From: Bolinopsis microptera
Taxonomy: Eukaryota; Ctenophora; Tentaculata; Lobata; Bolinopsidae
DNA: 64,000 nt
Reading direction: 5' to 3'
Assembly: GCF_026151205.1 (NCBI RefSeq)
Contig: NC_087081.1
Location: 6,877,246 to 6,941,245, forward strand
The notes beneath the pieces were generated by a model. The model searched no databases, was not told where the DNA came from, and was given only the letters and a program-made list of their open reading frames with translations. This document shows positions 11,376 to 22,200 of the stretch, in pieces; the stretch's first letter is position 1; each line of letters begins with the position of its first letter. The position numbers and the translations under genes are program-made.

Positions 11376-11436
11376 TCACGTGGTTACCAAGCAACCAAGC
11401 GTGCGTAACCACGTGGTTACCTAGCAACCAAGCGTA
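11376..11436 (-). promoter_or_regulatory. Duplicated E-box plus X-box module upstream of the GPCR
   Basis: Two near-identical modules (CACGTGGTTACCNAGCAACC) lie about 390-440 bp upstream of the GPCR start codon. Each fuses a CACGTG E-box to a GTTACC-N-AGCAAC palindrome, the form bound by RFX factors (sites at 11383-11395 and 11416-11428). RFX sites are known to drive ciliary and sensory-cell genes; linking this to the receptor is inference from position. Confidence 0.45.
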
Positions 11437-11439
11437 CAT

Positions 11440-12222
11440 TATAGCAACACGTAGTAACGCGTATCTTAAAATGTCTAGCGTGTGCATGCACTGTGTAATT
11501 GTATAACTATCTTCAATTTAGGTGTTGAAATTAGGCATAATACTTCTTTTGTGCCCTAAATTTGCAAAGCCTCAGTACAATCCTGAGTAGAGGCTGTTCC
11601 TGGGGCTAACTCTTATCTTTGCACGTTCAGTTAAACTGTTAAAGCCGGCCAGGTGTTAGGTAAAAGTGATAAATTATTCGGACCTCATGTTTCGATCGAC
11701 CCAGATTGAACAATCGTATTCAAATGATTGATGTTTAATGCCGTAGAAATAGATAAATGACCACAGATGTTCAACCAACAACCCTTTTAAACAGCTGCTG
11801 CTGGCGAGACTAATTGTTTCAGTAAAAATAACTCCAGGGACTCAATGCAGTCTTATGTAGAAGCTATCTTTTAGACTTAGAGTTTCCACTAGAGTTTTAG
11901 AAGAGAAGCCACTTTTAACTATTTTAAATTCTCATGTGACGACATTAACTGCAGTTAAACATTCACAAAAGTGGTTAAAGTTTAACAGAAGGTTTATTTT
12001 ACTATCTGTCTTCACTTCATTGCCATATTTCATCAGGGTTTAAGTAGAACCATAAAACGTAAGAATTGGTCACGCTCAAATAGAGAACAATTTGAAATTC
12101 AGTTTTGACACAGAACAATATTATATGAAGGCGATTATAACACGAGTTGTGAATGACAATATTTAAATAAGAACACAGCAAATAAGCCAAAAGCTGTATA
12201 GGATAGCCCAAAATTAGCTGAG
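11440..12222. other. Gene-free stretch
   Basis: No exon seen on either strand. Confidence 0.45.
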
Positions 12223-12510
12223 TTACCTTACCTTACCTTACCTTACCTTACCTTACCTTACCTTACCTTACCTTACCTTACCTTACCTTACCTTACCTTA
12301 CCTTACCTTACCTTACCTTACCTTACCTTACCTTACCTTACCTTACCTTACCTTACCTTACCTTACCTTACCTTACCTTACCTTACCTTACCTTACCTTA
12401 CCTTACCTTACCTTACCTTACCTTACCTTACCTTACCTTACCTTACCTTACCTTACCTTACCTTACCTTACCTTACCTTACCTTACCTTACCTTACCTTA
12501 CCTTACCTTC
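12223..12510. repeat. (TTACC)n pentanucleotide array, about 57 copies
   Basis: An almost perfect simple repeat of TTACC (GGTAA on the other strand). It is not a rotation of the arthropod telomere unit TTAGG nor of TTAGGG. The near-absence of variants suggests recent expansion. Confidence 0.97.
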
Positions 12511-12521
12511 TCCAATCTACA

Positions 12522-12658
12522 AGGTATAAGTACAATAATTCCTTTCCTGATAAGAGCCTTTCCCTTGTGGCATCAAACGGGATCAATTATAGAAATTTAC
12601 TCAAGAAAACATTTCAACTATGCGACTCATAAATAATATTCCAATCCGGATTTTACAT
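12522..12658 (+). repeat. Dispersed repeat, copy 1 (inverted partner at 21236-21374)
   Basis: About 137 bp matches the reverse complement of 21236-21374 with few differences. The partner lies in an intron of the five-exon minus-strand gene. No inverted termini or target duplication could be read. Confidence 0.75.
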
Positions 12659-13059
12659 ACAATAAAATACTCCGGCACTACGAACACTGAGTTAAACTAT
12701 GTCAGTGGATAATACCATACTAGTAACTAGCTTAATAAATTAGTACTAACTCTAAGTTATAAAAGAGAAAATAAAAGGACAACACTGATAAATTACACTT
12801 CGCCAACAAAGAAGAAGCCGCATTAAAGTATTAAAAACATAATGTAGTAGAAAAAAAAAATGTCAGTTAAACAAAAAATTCAAATTTTATGCCATTTATA
12901 ACAGACAAAACTAAATTAAAAACAAATCAAAGGAATCCTAACGCAATGTGTAACATGGCTGTCGATGTCACTCTTCGACACAGTTGAGTAGTATTAAGTA
13001 AACAAAGTTATAAGGCTGAAATCAATAGCTCATGACATTACTCGCGTTACTCGTCGTTA

Positions 13060-13130
13060 GTGACTTATTAGTGACCTTATTGTCGTTAGTGACTTATTAG
13101 TGACCTTATTGTCGTTAGTGACTGATGAGC
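13060..13130. repeat. 29-bp direct repeat, 2.5 copies
   Basis: The unit begins GTCGTTAGTGACTTATTAGT and repeats at 29-bp spacing. Its surroundings (12660-13530) contain no exon I can support. Confidence 0.8.
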
Positions 13131-13529
13131 AGCTCATCTCACCAGTATTAGTAACTCTATCTGCAGTATTGAAAAGCTATTTCTAAGAAGTTCTTTCAAG
13201 TTCAGAAGTTTATTAATTTCATTAATAGGGTAGGACTGCAGTTAATGTAAGTGAATGAAAATAAGTGATAGCCAGAGATTAAAGTCAAACAGCAAGCAAA
13301 TACAATACAAACGTATATCAGGAGTTCAGGACTAAATATAAAATATAAATAAACACGTGCATTATGAGTTATGACAAATAGGCTCTGCATAGTATCGTGA
13401 ATAATGAATATTCCTAATATTTAAGAACTGCAGCTGCTGACGAGGTACAACTGTATAACATTACACGTGATGAATATGCAAGTGTGTGACTACAAAGTGC
13501 AATAAGAATAAAATATCAAACGAGGCAGT

Positions 13530-13934
13530 TATCCACCTGAGCAATATGTCAAAAAGTGCAAGCTTGTCGACATTCTCCCTTTGTCTCAAAAGTTTGACTT
13601 GAATGATCTTATTTTTTTCCACAAAGTTCTTAACAATTTAATTCCTGTTTCGCTGCCTCACTATCTCTCTTTATATCAGGGCACTTCTCGACTAAGACGT
13701 TGCCACCTCGACAGTCTGTCTATTGTGTCATCAATTTTACCTAAGTTAAGTCAGAATTCACACACCACATGTACCTCAAATAGCCCACTGGCAAAATCAT
13801 TTTTCTACAGAACCCATATACTGTGGAATGGACTCCCTTTACAGGTAAGACAGATTGTGTCTACTAGTCTTTTCAAAGCTGAGGTCACTAAGCATCTATG
13901 GAAATGTTTATTGGATAGTGAAACAACAGTCTAG
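13530..13934 (+). pseudogene. 5'-truncated non-LTR retrotransposon, C-terminal end of the ORF2 polyprotein
   Basis: The open frame gives about 120 residues ending the reverse-transcriptase polyprotein of a LINE. The diagnostic C-terminal features are the FFHKVLNNLIP segment, the SRLRR block and the FFYRTHILWNGLP motif, which recurs at the end of cnidarian and other animal LINE ORF2 proteins. No ATG is associated; the frame is entered from the 5' truncation near 13530. The 3' untranslated part extends to about 14360. A second, more decayed fragment of the same family lies at 52153-52340. Non-functional in transposition since the endonuclease and polymerase core are missing. Confidence 0.8.
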
Positions 13935-14362
13935 CCTAGTCTCTTTGCTCCCCATATAATTATTATTTTTGTTTTATTAATTTTTTATCTACCTTCCTAT
14001 ACTTTCAACATCATATCACACTTCACCCGCACACCTTCTCACACATTAATGACCATTTTAGACCTGTATCTAATGTATCTGGAATTTGACGTATTGAAAT
14101 ACAAATTTTGACTCTATATCCACAGTTATTCACCATGGATTTGTTTGTTATTAAATAGTTTTTCATAAATTTTTGGATTTAGATTAATTCGATGTAATGG
14201 GTCCAAGTTACTGCGGACATAGTTCACTATGTGTTTACCGTGTTTGGGTGCCCATCATATTTTACAGATGGGGGCGATATTTTGAACGATTCTATTTTAT
14301 ATTCATCTATTGCTGTACTCTGTAAAATTTGAAAAGTATTTAATTAAAAAAAAATCACTTGA
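13935..14362 (+). mobile_element. 3' untranslated tail of the truncated LINE
   Basis: Follows the ORF2 stop and ends in an A-rich run (about 14344-14354), as expected of a LINE 3' end. The exact target duplication was not resolved. Confidence 0.5.
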
Positions 14363-15110
14363 GTGAGTCGGAGAATCATATTATGTAAAGATGTAGGTAA
14401 TAAAAATGAGGCTATTCGCCGTAACGGGATACGCTTGAATGGAGAGTTAGTTCGAAACGTATAATCGCATTAGATAAACTAGCAGGAACCCGTCAAACCT
14501 TTAAGACTGGTGTCAAGGCTCTTTGGTGGCCGGATCAGTTTCCTACCCTAAAGTCTCCCAGTAAAAATAATTATTACCTATTTAATTCGCGTTTTTGACA
14601 CCACTTGGGGGTCCAAATTTTGGGTACTAAAATTCTTATTCCTTGGCCGATTTTCGATTTTTTCATGCTGATTTGAAGGCCATTATAGCATTTGAATCAG
14701 TTTAAAAAGTTTCAGTTTTATATCTTGTACGGTTTTTGCGGAAACCCGTGTTAAAGTTGATGCCGTGGTGTCAGTAAAATGGTGCGGATAAATAAATATA
14801 TATATAGTAAGATAGACTATGGTGTATTGTACTATGGTAGTAAGTAGATTGCTAAATAAATAGGACTGTATGAGTATACAACAGGATTCGGAAACTTTTC
14901 ATAAAGTGTAACCAAGCGTTCGAGCTTTATTATACAATGTATACAATGTACATTATACCATCTCACTCCATTTCCTTTAACAGGATTATTTAATAATTAT
15001 TTTATCGAACTGATTCATCAGCCCTTCATCTGAACAAATGGAAAATATCATTAACAGCGTTATAACCGAATTTAATTTGTCACAATTTGTCGCTATGACG
15101 ACAGGATAAT

Positions 15111-15143
<33 letters not shown>

Positions 15144-15512
15144 CCAACCCGATCATTCCGATCATTCCGATCCCGATTTTGGCCTCATCAACCCTCATAT
15201 CGGAAAAATCGGGAAAATTTAAATCTTTCCTCTGAGGTTTCTAGGCGATATAGGTAGCTATTTCTGTACTTAAATATGACAAGAAATCGATTGGTGGTGG
15301 TCCCAGAACCCCAAAATGGTTTCTAGTTCCAAACAAGAATCGTTTCGTCCGAAAAAAAACACACTGTCGTATCAACTCTTGTTTGACAGAAACATCCATC
15401 CCGGTCCACAATTGAAAGAGGTACGGTTGGTAATAACAATCGTAACAAATAGAGAACGCTTTAGTAACTTTTGATTTAAATTGTCTCCACAATTTGTAAC
15501 AGGCTATCTGCA

Positions 15513-15558
15513 GAAATGGGTAGCACGGTTAATGACCATTGACCGTGCTACCCATTTC
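15513..15558. repeat. 17-bp-arm hairpin at the edge of the purine array
   Basis: Perfect arms GAAATGGGTAGCACGGT (15513-15529) and its complement (15542-15558), with a 12-nt loop that is itself partly palindromic. It sits immediately before the purine-rich array starts. Confidence 0.85.
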
Positions 15559-18090
15559 AAGAGGAGGACTGAGGACGGGGAGGAGGAGGACTAAGAGAAC
15601 GCGAGGGCTAAGGACGACGAGGACTGAGGACGAGTACGAGAGCGAGGACGAGGACTGAGGAGGAGGACTGATAAGAAGGAGGAGGAGGACTGAGGATGAC
15701 GAGGAGGAGAAGGAGGACTGGGGGAGGACTGAGGAGGAGGAAGAGGACTGAGGAGGAGGACTGTGGACTGAGGAGAAGGAGGACTGAGGAGGACAGAGGA
15801 GGACCAAGTCGAGGACTAGGAGGATGAGGACGAGGACTAAGGACAAGGACTGGGAGGATGAGGACGAGGATTAAGGACGATGAGGATGAGGACGATGACT
15901 AAGGACGAGGAGGAGGACGACTGAGGAGGAGGACTGATTAGGAGGAGAAGGAGGAGGAGGGTGAGGAGGAGAACTGAGGAGGAGGAGGAGGAGAAGGAGG
16001 AAGACTGAGGAGAAAGAGGAGGACTGGGGAGGACTGAGGAGGAGGAGAAGGACCGAGGAGGACTGAGGAGGAGGAGGAGGACTGAGGAGGAGGAGGACTG
16101 AAGAGGAGAGGGAGGACTGAGGAAGAGGAGCAGCTCATTGGTGAGGAGGAGGAGGACTAAGGACGAGGAGGACTGAGGAGGAGGACGAGAGCGAGGACGA
16201 GGAGGAAGACTGAGGAGGAGGACTGATAAGAAGGAGAAGGACGAGGACGAGGACTGAGGAGGAGGACTGATGATGAAGAGGAGAAGGAGGACTGGGGGAG
16301 GACTGAGGAAGAGGAGGACTTAGGGAGGACTGAGGAGGAGGAGGACTGAGGGAGGACTGAGGAGGATGATGAGTAGGAGGACTGAGGATGAGAAGGAGGA
16401 GAAGGAGGAGGAGGACTGAGGAGGAGGAGGAGGACTTAGGAGTAGGAGGAGAAGAAGGAGAAGGAGAAGGAGGACTGAGGAGGAGGAGGGGAGGACTGAG
16501 GAAGAGGAGGACTTGGGGAGGACTGAGGAGGAGGATGACTGGGGGAGGACTGAGTAGGACGATGAGGAGGAGGACTGAGGATGATGAGGAGAAGGAGGAC
16601 CAGGGGAGGACTGATGAGGAGGAGGACTGGGGAAGGACTGAGGAGGAGGACTTAGGAGTAGGAGGAGAAGGAGGAAAAGGAGGAGAAATAGGAGGAAGAG
16701 AAGGAGGAGGAGGACTTATGAGTAGGAGGAGAATGAGGAGAAGGAGAAGGAGGACTGAAGAGGAGGAGGAGGAGGACTGACGAGGAGGAGAAGGACTGAC
16801 GAGGAGGACTGAGGAGGATGAGGATGAGGAGGAGGAGGAGGATGAGGAGGAGGACTGAGGAGTAGGACTGAGGGGGAGGAAGAGGACTAAAGAGGAGGAT
16901 CAGGAGGAGGCTGAGGAGGAAGAGGACTGAGGAGGAGGAGAAGGAGGAGCAGGACTGAGGAGGAAGACTGAGGAGGATGAGGACGAGGACTAAGGACGAG
17001 GACTAGGAGGATGATAACGAGGGCTAAAGAAGAGGACTGATTAGGAGGAGAAGGAAGAGGAAAAGGAGGAGGAGAAGGAGGAGGATAAGGAGGAGGAGGA
17101 GGAGGAGGATAAGGAGAAGATTGAGGAGGAGGAGGATGACTCAGGAGGAGGACTCAGAAGGTGGAGGAGGACTCAGGAGGACTCAGGAGGAGGACTGAAG
17201 AGGAGGAGGAGGACTGATGAGGAGGAGGAGGACTCAGGAGGAGGAAGAGGACGAGGACGAGGACTAAGGACGAGGACGACTAGTGTAGGACTGAGGATGA
17301 GGACTGATGAGGAGAAGGAGGAGGAGGACTGAGGAGGACGATGAGGAGGAGGAGACTGAGGAGGAGGAGGAGGACTGTTGAGGAGGAGGAGGATGATGAG
17401 GAGGATGACTGTGGACTGAGGAGGAAGACTGAGGAGGACGAGGACGAGGACTAAGGACGAGGAGGAGGAGGACTGATTAGGAGAAGAAGAAAGCGGAGAA
17501 GGAGGAGGAGGATGAGGCTAGGAGGAGAAGGAGGAGAATGAGGAGGAGGACTGGGGGAGGACTGAGGAGGAGAATAAGGAGGACTAAGGATGAGGATGAG
17601 GACGAGGACGATTATGAGGAGGACAGAGGATGAGGACTGATGAGGAGGAGAAGGAGGAGGATGAGGAGGAGGAGGACTGGGGAGGACTGAGGAGGAAGAG
17701 GAGGATGACTGAGGAGGAGGATGAGGAGGAGGACTCAGAAGGAGGACTCAGGAGGTGGAGGAGGATGAGGAGGAGGACTCAGGAGGAGGAGGACGACTAC
17801 GAGGAGGACTCAGGAGGACTGATGGGGAGGAGAAGGAGGAGGAGGATGAGTAGGAGAAATGAGGAGGAGGAGAAGGAGAAGGAGGAGGACTGGGAGTAGG
17901 ACTGAGGAGGAGGAGGGGACTGAGGAGCAGGGTGAGGAGGACTGAGGAGAAGGACGAGGACGAGGACGAGGAGTCAGGAAGAGGACTGAAGAGAACTGAG
18001 GAGGAGAAGGACTCAGGAGGAGAAGGAAGACTTAGGAGGAGGAGGAGGACTGATGAGAAGGAGGAGGAAGACCAGGGAGGAGGAGGAGGA
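15559..18090 (+). repeat. 2.5-kb purine-rich GAGGAGGACTGA minisatellite
   Basis: Irregular tandem array built from GAGGAGGA and GGACTGAGGA words, with almost every base on the plus strand A or G except in the short CT of GACTGA. The frequent TGA breaks reading frames, and the open pieces on both strands (for example 16388-16780 and the antisense 17748-18242) are Glu/Arg/Gly or Ser/Pro low-complexity artefacts. Long purine tracts like this can adopt triplex DNA. Confidence 0.95.
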
Positions 18091-18892
18091 CATGTAAATG
18101 TTTTGTCTGTTTTTGTCTGTTTTTGTCCGTTTTTGTTCGCCCTACTTTTTGTCCGTTTTGAAAATATAGGGTACCGAACGGACACAAAACATGATCCCCC
18201 AGCCAAGCATGTGTTACGATACAAATGTACTTGACTATACATTTAAGTTGCAGTGTACTAGTGATATTATGGTATGTTTAAAGACCGGACCACAAAATAT
18301 AACCCGGTACCTAGTGTTGTACTAATACATAATAACAAGTAACAGGGATAAAATTAATGAGCAGAAACAATCGATCTCACGTCAAAAGGCCAAAGCACTC
18401 GGGTCTGGGAGTACATGACAACTCCAACTAGTAGTGAGTATACTAGCGCCCCTGCAGTGGAAAAACACATAAAACATACTATTGGAATGTCCAATTGGTT
18501 CGTTTTCTCATAACAATATAGCATTATATGGAGGGGTTCTGGTTGAATTATATCACTTCTGAGAGGTTTTAGAGATCGATTCTGTTAATTTCTCAATTTT
18601 CCGATTTTTCCGATTTTTCCGATTCCGATTTTGGCCTCATCAACCCTCATATCGGACATCGGGTTGGACCCCCCCAATGGGGCCTCATGTACAAAAATGA
18701 GAAAAAGTCATAAACTGTAGGAATTCGGTGCAATTAGGCTTTAAAATTTAGAACTACAACGCTTCCAAAGACTCAAAACCAAAGATTATTAATTGATCTA
18801 AGAAATGTCGCATAAATATAAGAAAGTGGTGTCAAATTATGTTGAATTATTAACTGTCTAAGTTAATGAAGTGCACTATTTTTATAATATAG

Positions 18893-19024
18893 GAGTTGCA
18901 CTTATCCATACCAGCTGCCACTGTAGTAGTATCTGACGAGCTCGACTATTTCACGTGGAATTCCGCAATAAACTGGAACATTCCAGACTATTCCACCTGG
19001 AACTACCGATACTCAACTGTCTGA
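18893..19024 (+). CDS. Possible terminal exon, unknown protein (44 codons)
   Basis: After a plausible acceptor (TATAATATAG|GAG) the frame reads 43 residues rich in Trp, Tyr and Asn, including DYFTWNSAINWN and YSTWNYRYSTV, then stops. Composition is protein-like, unlike the flanks. The antisense strand is also open here with a plausible composition (GIPREIVELVRYYYSGSWYG), so the strand is uncertain. No partner exon was found. Confidence 0.25.
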   Translation, partial: ELHLSIPAATVVVSDELDYFTWNSAINWNIPDYSTWNYRYSTV

Positions 19025-19259
19025 TTTCATGTCTAAATCATGCAGTGAAAAGTATCAGAAAATTCACATAAAATAGATTTCGAAAGTTTTGATGATCCAC
19101 GAGTAAGATAATAAGTGATAACGAATAAATCCTACTGCAGTAAAGCTGACGTAATTTTAAGTTCAAGAGATACAGCTGTCCAAGGTTGCATATTGTATAC
19201 TGAAAGTAATTTTGACGGCGTATAATAAACATAATAAATAATCATCATTTAGTCTTAAC

Positions 19260-19592
19260 TTAATATGCGGCAAATATGTGGTAAATATGCGGCAAATGTG
19301 TAGTAAATATTTAGTAAATATGTGGTAACTTGACTTACTCGACTTAGGGCGGCTTCAACGTCCGAACAAAATGTGGTAAATTTGTGGTAAATATGTGGTT
19401 AATATGCGGCAAATGTGTAATAAATATTTAGTAAATATTTAGTAAATATTTAGTAAATATTTAGTAAATATTTAGTAAATATTTAGTAAATATTTAGTAA
19501 ATATTTAGTAAATATTTAGTAAATATTTAGTAAATATTTAGTAAATATTTAGTAAATATTTAGTAAATATTTAGTAAATATTTAGTAAATAT
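19260..19592. repeat. 11-bp palindromic minisatellite (TAAATATTTAG)
   Basis: From about 19425 to 19590 a regular 11-bp unit repeats about fifteen times. Ten of the eleven bases (TAAATATTTA) form a perfect palindrome, so the array is a row of self-complementary words separated by one G. Irregular relatives extend back to 19260. Confidence 0.93.
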
Positions 19593-20006
19593 TGAAGTTG
19601 CGGCATTCTTACACCCACTGAACAGCAATGATAACTCTATTTTGCAGCTGTCATAGGTTGACTGGGGTCATTTAAACAGCGAATAAATAATCTTCATTTA
19701 GATACTGCCGGTTCAGCGATCTTATACTGATTTCTGGACAGCGGAGCTCTGAAAGTCGTGAGGTCTTTAGTTCGAGTATTTGTCAATATTTAGACGGCAG
19801 AGAAGTTAGTTAAACGCTTCGAGGCTTACAATGGCTGAAATTTCACATTTATAACTATATTTTACGCTTCGATGGTTTCTAGCGATCTTATTTCAAACGG
19901 CCACTTTACAGTCTCCGGTTTAGCCGGCCCTAAGTAGGAAAGTAAGAAATTAATACACGATAGTCACTATAAAACAAATCGAACCAATATTTAATCTTTA
20001 TAACCA

Positions 20007-20204
20007 ATGAGGAAAAATACCTCTGTCAGAGATTGTGGACGGTTTTATTTAAATTACAAGCACAAAATGTTCAGAAATTCTGAAAGGTCTCCAATATATT
20101 TTGTTCAAGTGCCTGTTGATGTTATAATTATGTATAACAACAAAGCTTATAAAGGATACCGGAGTGGTCCCAGAGGTATCATTACTGAAATTCATATTTC
20201 TTAA
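20007..20204 (+). CDS. Small open frame, unknown (65 aa)
   Basis: Begins with a true ATG and reads 65 residues, with a basic N-terminal half and the segment AYKGYRSGPRGIITEIHIS at the end. I do not recognise it. There is no splice-site evidence and no promoter I can point to. It could be chance or a retroelement remnant. Confidence 0.2.
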   Translation: MRKNTSVRDCGRFYLNYKHKMFRNSERSPIYFVQVPVDVIIMYNNKAYKGYRSGPRGIITEIHIS

Positions 20205-20350
20205 AACATTTTTCACCTAGAGTCCTAGATACTCAAATTGTTAAAGCTGATCATAGTCACATGTGCAGTAGTTGAAGTAAGCAGAGTATTTTGCAAATGA
20301 CATCATAACTCTCTAGAACTTTCCAGAACTTAAAACTCCCCACAAGTCAG

Positions 20351-21859
20351 CTAAGGTTCAAGTCTGGAGTTGGGTGGGGGTTCAGGTGCTCCATTCCTTG
20401 TCTGCATCCTGCCCAGCACTCTGCTGTAACTCGTCCCTCTACTACCACAGGCTGAAGCAGTTGGTAGCACTATCGGCTTCTCAATATCCATCTTGTTGAG
20501 ACTTCTCTTCAGGTCTATTAGAGATCCAAACAGTTCGCTAGCTTGGTCCACGTGGCACTCCAGACATTGCTCGTTTGTGATAAATCTGGGGATATAGTTT
20601 CTCTTTCACTTTCTCTTGTGATAAACCTGGGGATATAGTTTCCCTTTCTAGCTTACGTAGTATGTCAACGCGATATTTTAGGCAAAAATCCTCTAACAGC
20701 GAAAAAAGCTTCAAAAGTTTAAGAAACTACGAAAAACCAACCTGAAACTGTTGGTCGTCTTGTATTTCCTTCTTTTGTTACGAGGTTCTGTTAACCTCAT
20801 CGTGCGATCTATTTTGTTAATCCTGTTCACCTGGCAAAAAGTCACTTTTATTTTTCTAATTTATAAAACTCTTGAAAATGGGTGATCCATTTCAGAAAAG
20901 GGTTATCACATTCAATATGACGTTAACACGGCTTAGATGCCAAAATCCAACAGATTTGTAATTTGTTTAATAACTAATTAATCAATTAACTAATTAACAG
21001 ACTATCATAATACCCACCTTGTTGCTGTACTGTGCGATTAACAGGTGTCTGGGTAGCTTGTTGAAGTTCGGGTGCAGCCCCTCTGGGACTACCTTCCCTT
21101 GAAATATCGTCCCTCTCTTTATCTGCATACCTGCCGGGGGTTCTTGGGGTGACATTATTTAAAAAGATTATAGTCTGATACTCTAACATACAGTTAGTAG
21201 AAGTGTCATTAGTAAAGATTTTGTTGCACTAACGTGTAAAATCCGGATTGGAATATTATTTATGAGTCGCATAGTTGAAATGTTTTCTTGGGTAAATTTC
21301 TATAATTGATCCCGTTTGATGCGACAAGGAAAAGGCTCTTATCAGGAAAGGAATTATTCGTTGTACTATAAGTTATAACAGTTTACCCTGAAAAGCCTCT
21401 AATTTTCGAATATTTTAAAAGTTGAAAATTGTATCAATGATGAGCTCTTACCTCTAGCTGCTTCTGCCCTCTTTTGTTGATAGCGTTCAAACAGTGTACA
21501 TGTCTCTATCTGATTCCGAGGTAATCCTGAAATAATGAGATTGAGAAAGAATCACTAATAATATCGAGTGCAGTCAGAAAATTGTTGCTAACTAACAAAT
21601 ACAGGCTGCTGTCCTAAAGTTACCAGTTAATACTGGTTAGTCTCGTTATCATTCCAATTAAAACAGAGCAATTAAGCAATTAAAGGATTAACTAATTAAC
21701 TAATTAAGTGAGAGTCTCACCAAATAGAATAGGTGTGTCTGTTTTCTTGGGGGGTTTTGGGTAGGTTTTATACGTTTGTTCAATCTCTGCGAAGGACTGC
21801 TTGGAAAGCGCACTTGTTATTGAAAACTCGCTCGAGAAGGATATCCGCGGGATCTTTAT
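20351..21859 (-). CDS. Five-exon gene of unknown function, 3' part complete
   Basis: Exons in transcript order: 21859-21721, 21526-21452, 21130-21018, 20830-20742, 20585-20351. All four introns have GT...AG ends (GTGAGA/TTTCAG, GTAAGA/CGGCAG, GTGGGT/TGCCAG, GTTGGT/CCCCAG) and codon phase is continuous across every junction, giving at least 217 residues to a stop at 20351. Readable segments in order: IEQTYKTYPKPPKKTDTP; LFERYQQKRAEAAR; RGTIFQGKVVPEGLHPNF; a very basic block EPRNKRRKYK; then NEQCLECHVDQASELFGSL and a Ser/Pro-rich tail. The lone CLEC pair hints at metal binding but is not enough for a domain call. I do not recognise the family. The first coding exon is not identified; 22055-22200 is a candidate. 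The last intron has a duplicated acceptor. Single-transcript evidence would confirm it. Confidence 0.6.
20586..20630 (-). promoter_or_regulatory. Duplicated 3' splice acceptor of the five-exon gene
   Basis: The words CTATATCCCCAG|GTTTATCACAA and CTATATCCCCAG|ATTTATCACAA lie 41 bp apart on the minus strand. Use of the inner acceptor (exon start 20585) gives the long 79-codon last exon. Use of the outer one (20626) shifts the frame and ends after about 36 codons. Both join in legal phase. Confidence 0.55.
21236..21374 (-). repeat. Dispersed repeat, copy 2 (partner at 12522-12658)
   Basis: Reverse complement of 12522-12658 with few differences; it lies in the second intron of the five-exon gene. 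Confidence 0.75.
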
Positions 21860-22054
21860 CTGTAATTGTGGGTTACTGTTCGATCATTCATAATTTGATA
21901 AAATGTAGGCCAGCTTAACTTGTTCTTGATTCAAAGTTTAAACTATGTAATATGTATGATTAATATAAAATAGAGAATTGTATCGATATACAATATTTAC
22001 AACAAGGTTTACATGAATCTGATATTATTATTATCAAGACTTCCAAGACATTGA

Positions 22055-22200
22055 TCATATTCGGACCATTAATCGTTTAGAAGGATCCTCAGTGATTCCT
22101 GGGTGTGGTGTTTTAGACTTGAGTTTTGGCAGCTTGCCATCCCTCTCAACAATATCACGTGACCCCTCCTGGTTAACTTGAGGATTACAAACCATCACCA
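22055..22200 (-). CDS. Candidate upstream exon of the five-exon gene
   Basis: The minus frame reads a charged, protein-like stretch including GSRDIVERDGKLPKLKSKT and PGITEDPSKRLM before a stop at 22055. An acceptor-like AACCAG|G precedes it. A junction after SKRLM would be in phase with the exon at 21859, but the donor there would be a poor GTCCGA. Upstream, an ATG at about 22320 begins MTEFKGSS and may be the gene start. Uncertain. Confidence 0.25.

Larger units (their letters stand above)
15111..18675. mobile_element. 3.6-kb block bounded by G-run inverted repeats
   Basis: The left end is a 32-G run followed by TCCAACCCGAT; the right end is ATCGGGTTGGA followed by a C run (18669-18675), so the outermost ends are inverted repeats. 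A 32-bp core starting CCGATTTTGGCCTCATCAAC occurs at both ends (15173-15204 and 18624-18655) but in direct orientation. The interior is mostly a purine-rich minisatellite. This may be a foldback-like element that captured or grew a satellite; no transposase is seen and no target duplication could be fixed. Confidence 0.5.

Noticed and set aside
12223-12510. Interstitial telomere array
   Set aside because: The unit TTACC/GGTAA is not a rotation of TTAGG or TTAGGG; it is a plain pentanucleotide satellite.
16388-18242. Glu/Arg-rich and Ser/Pro-rich frames on both strands
   Set aside because: By-products of the purine-rich minisatellite.
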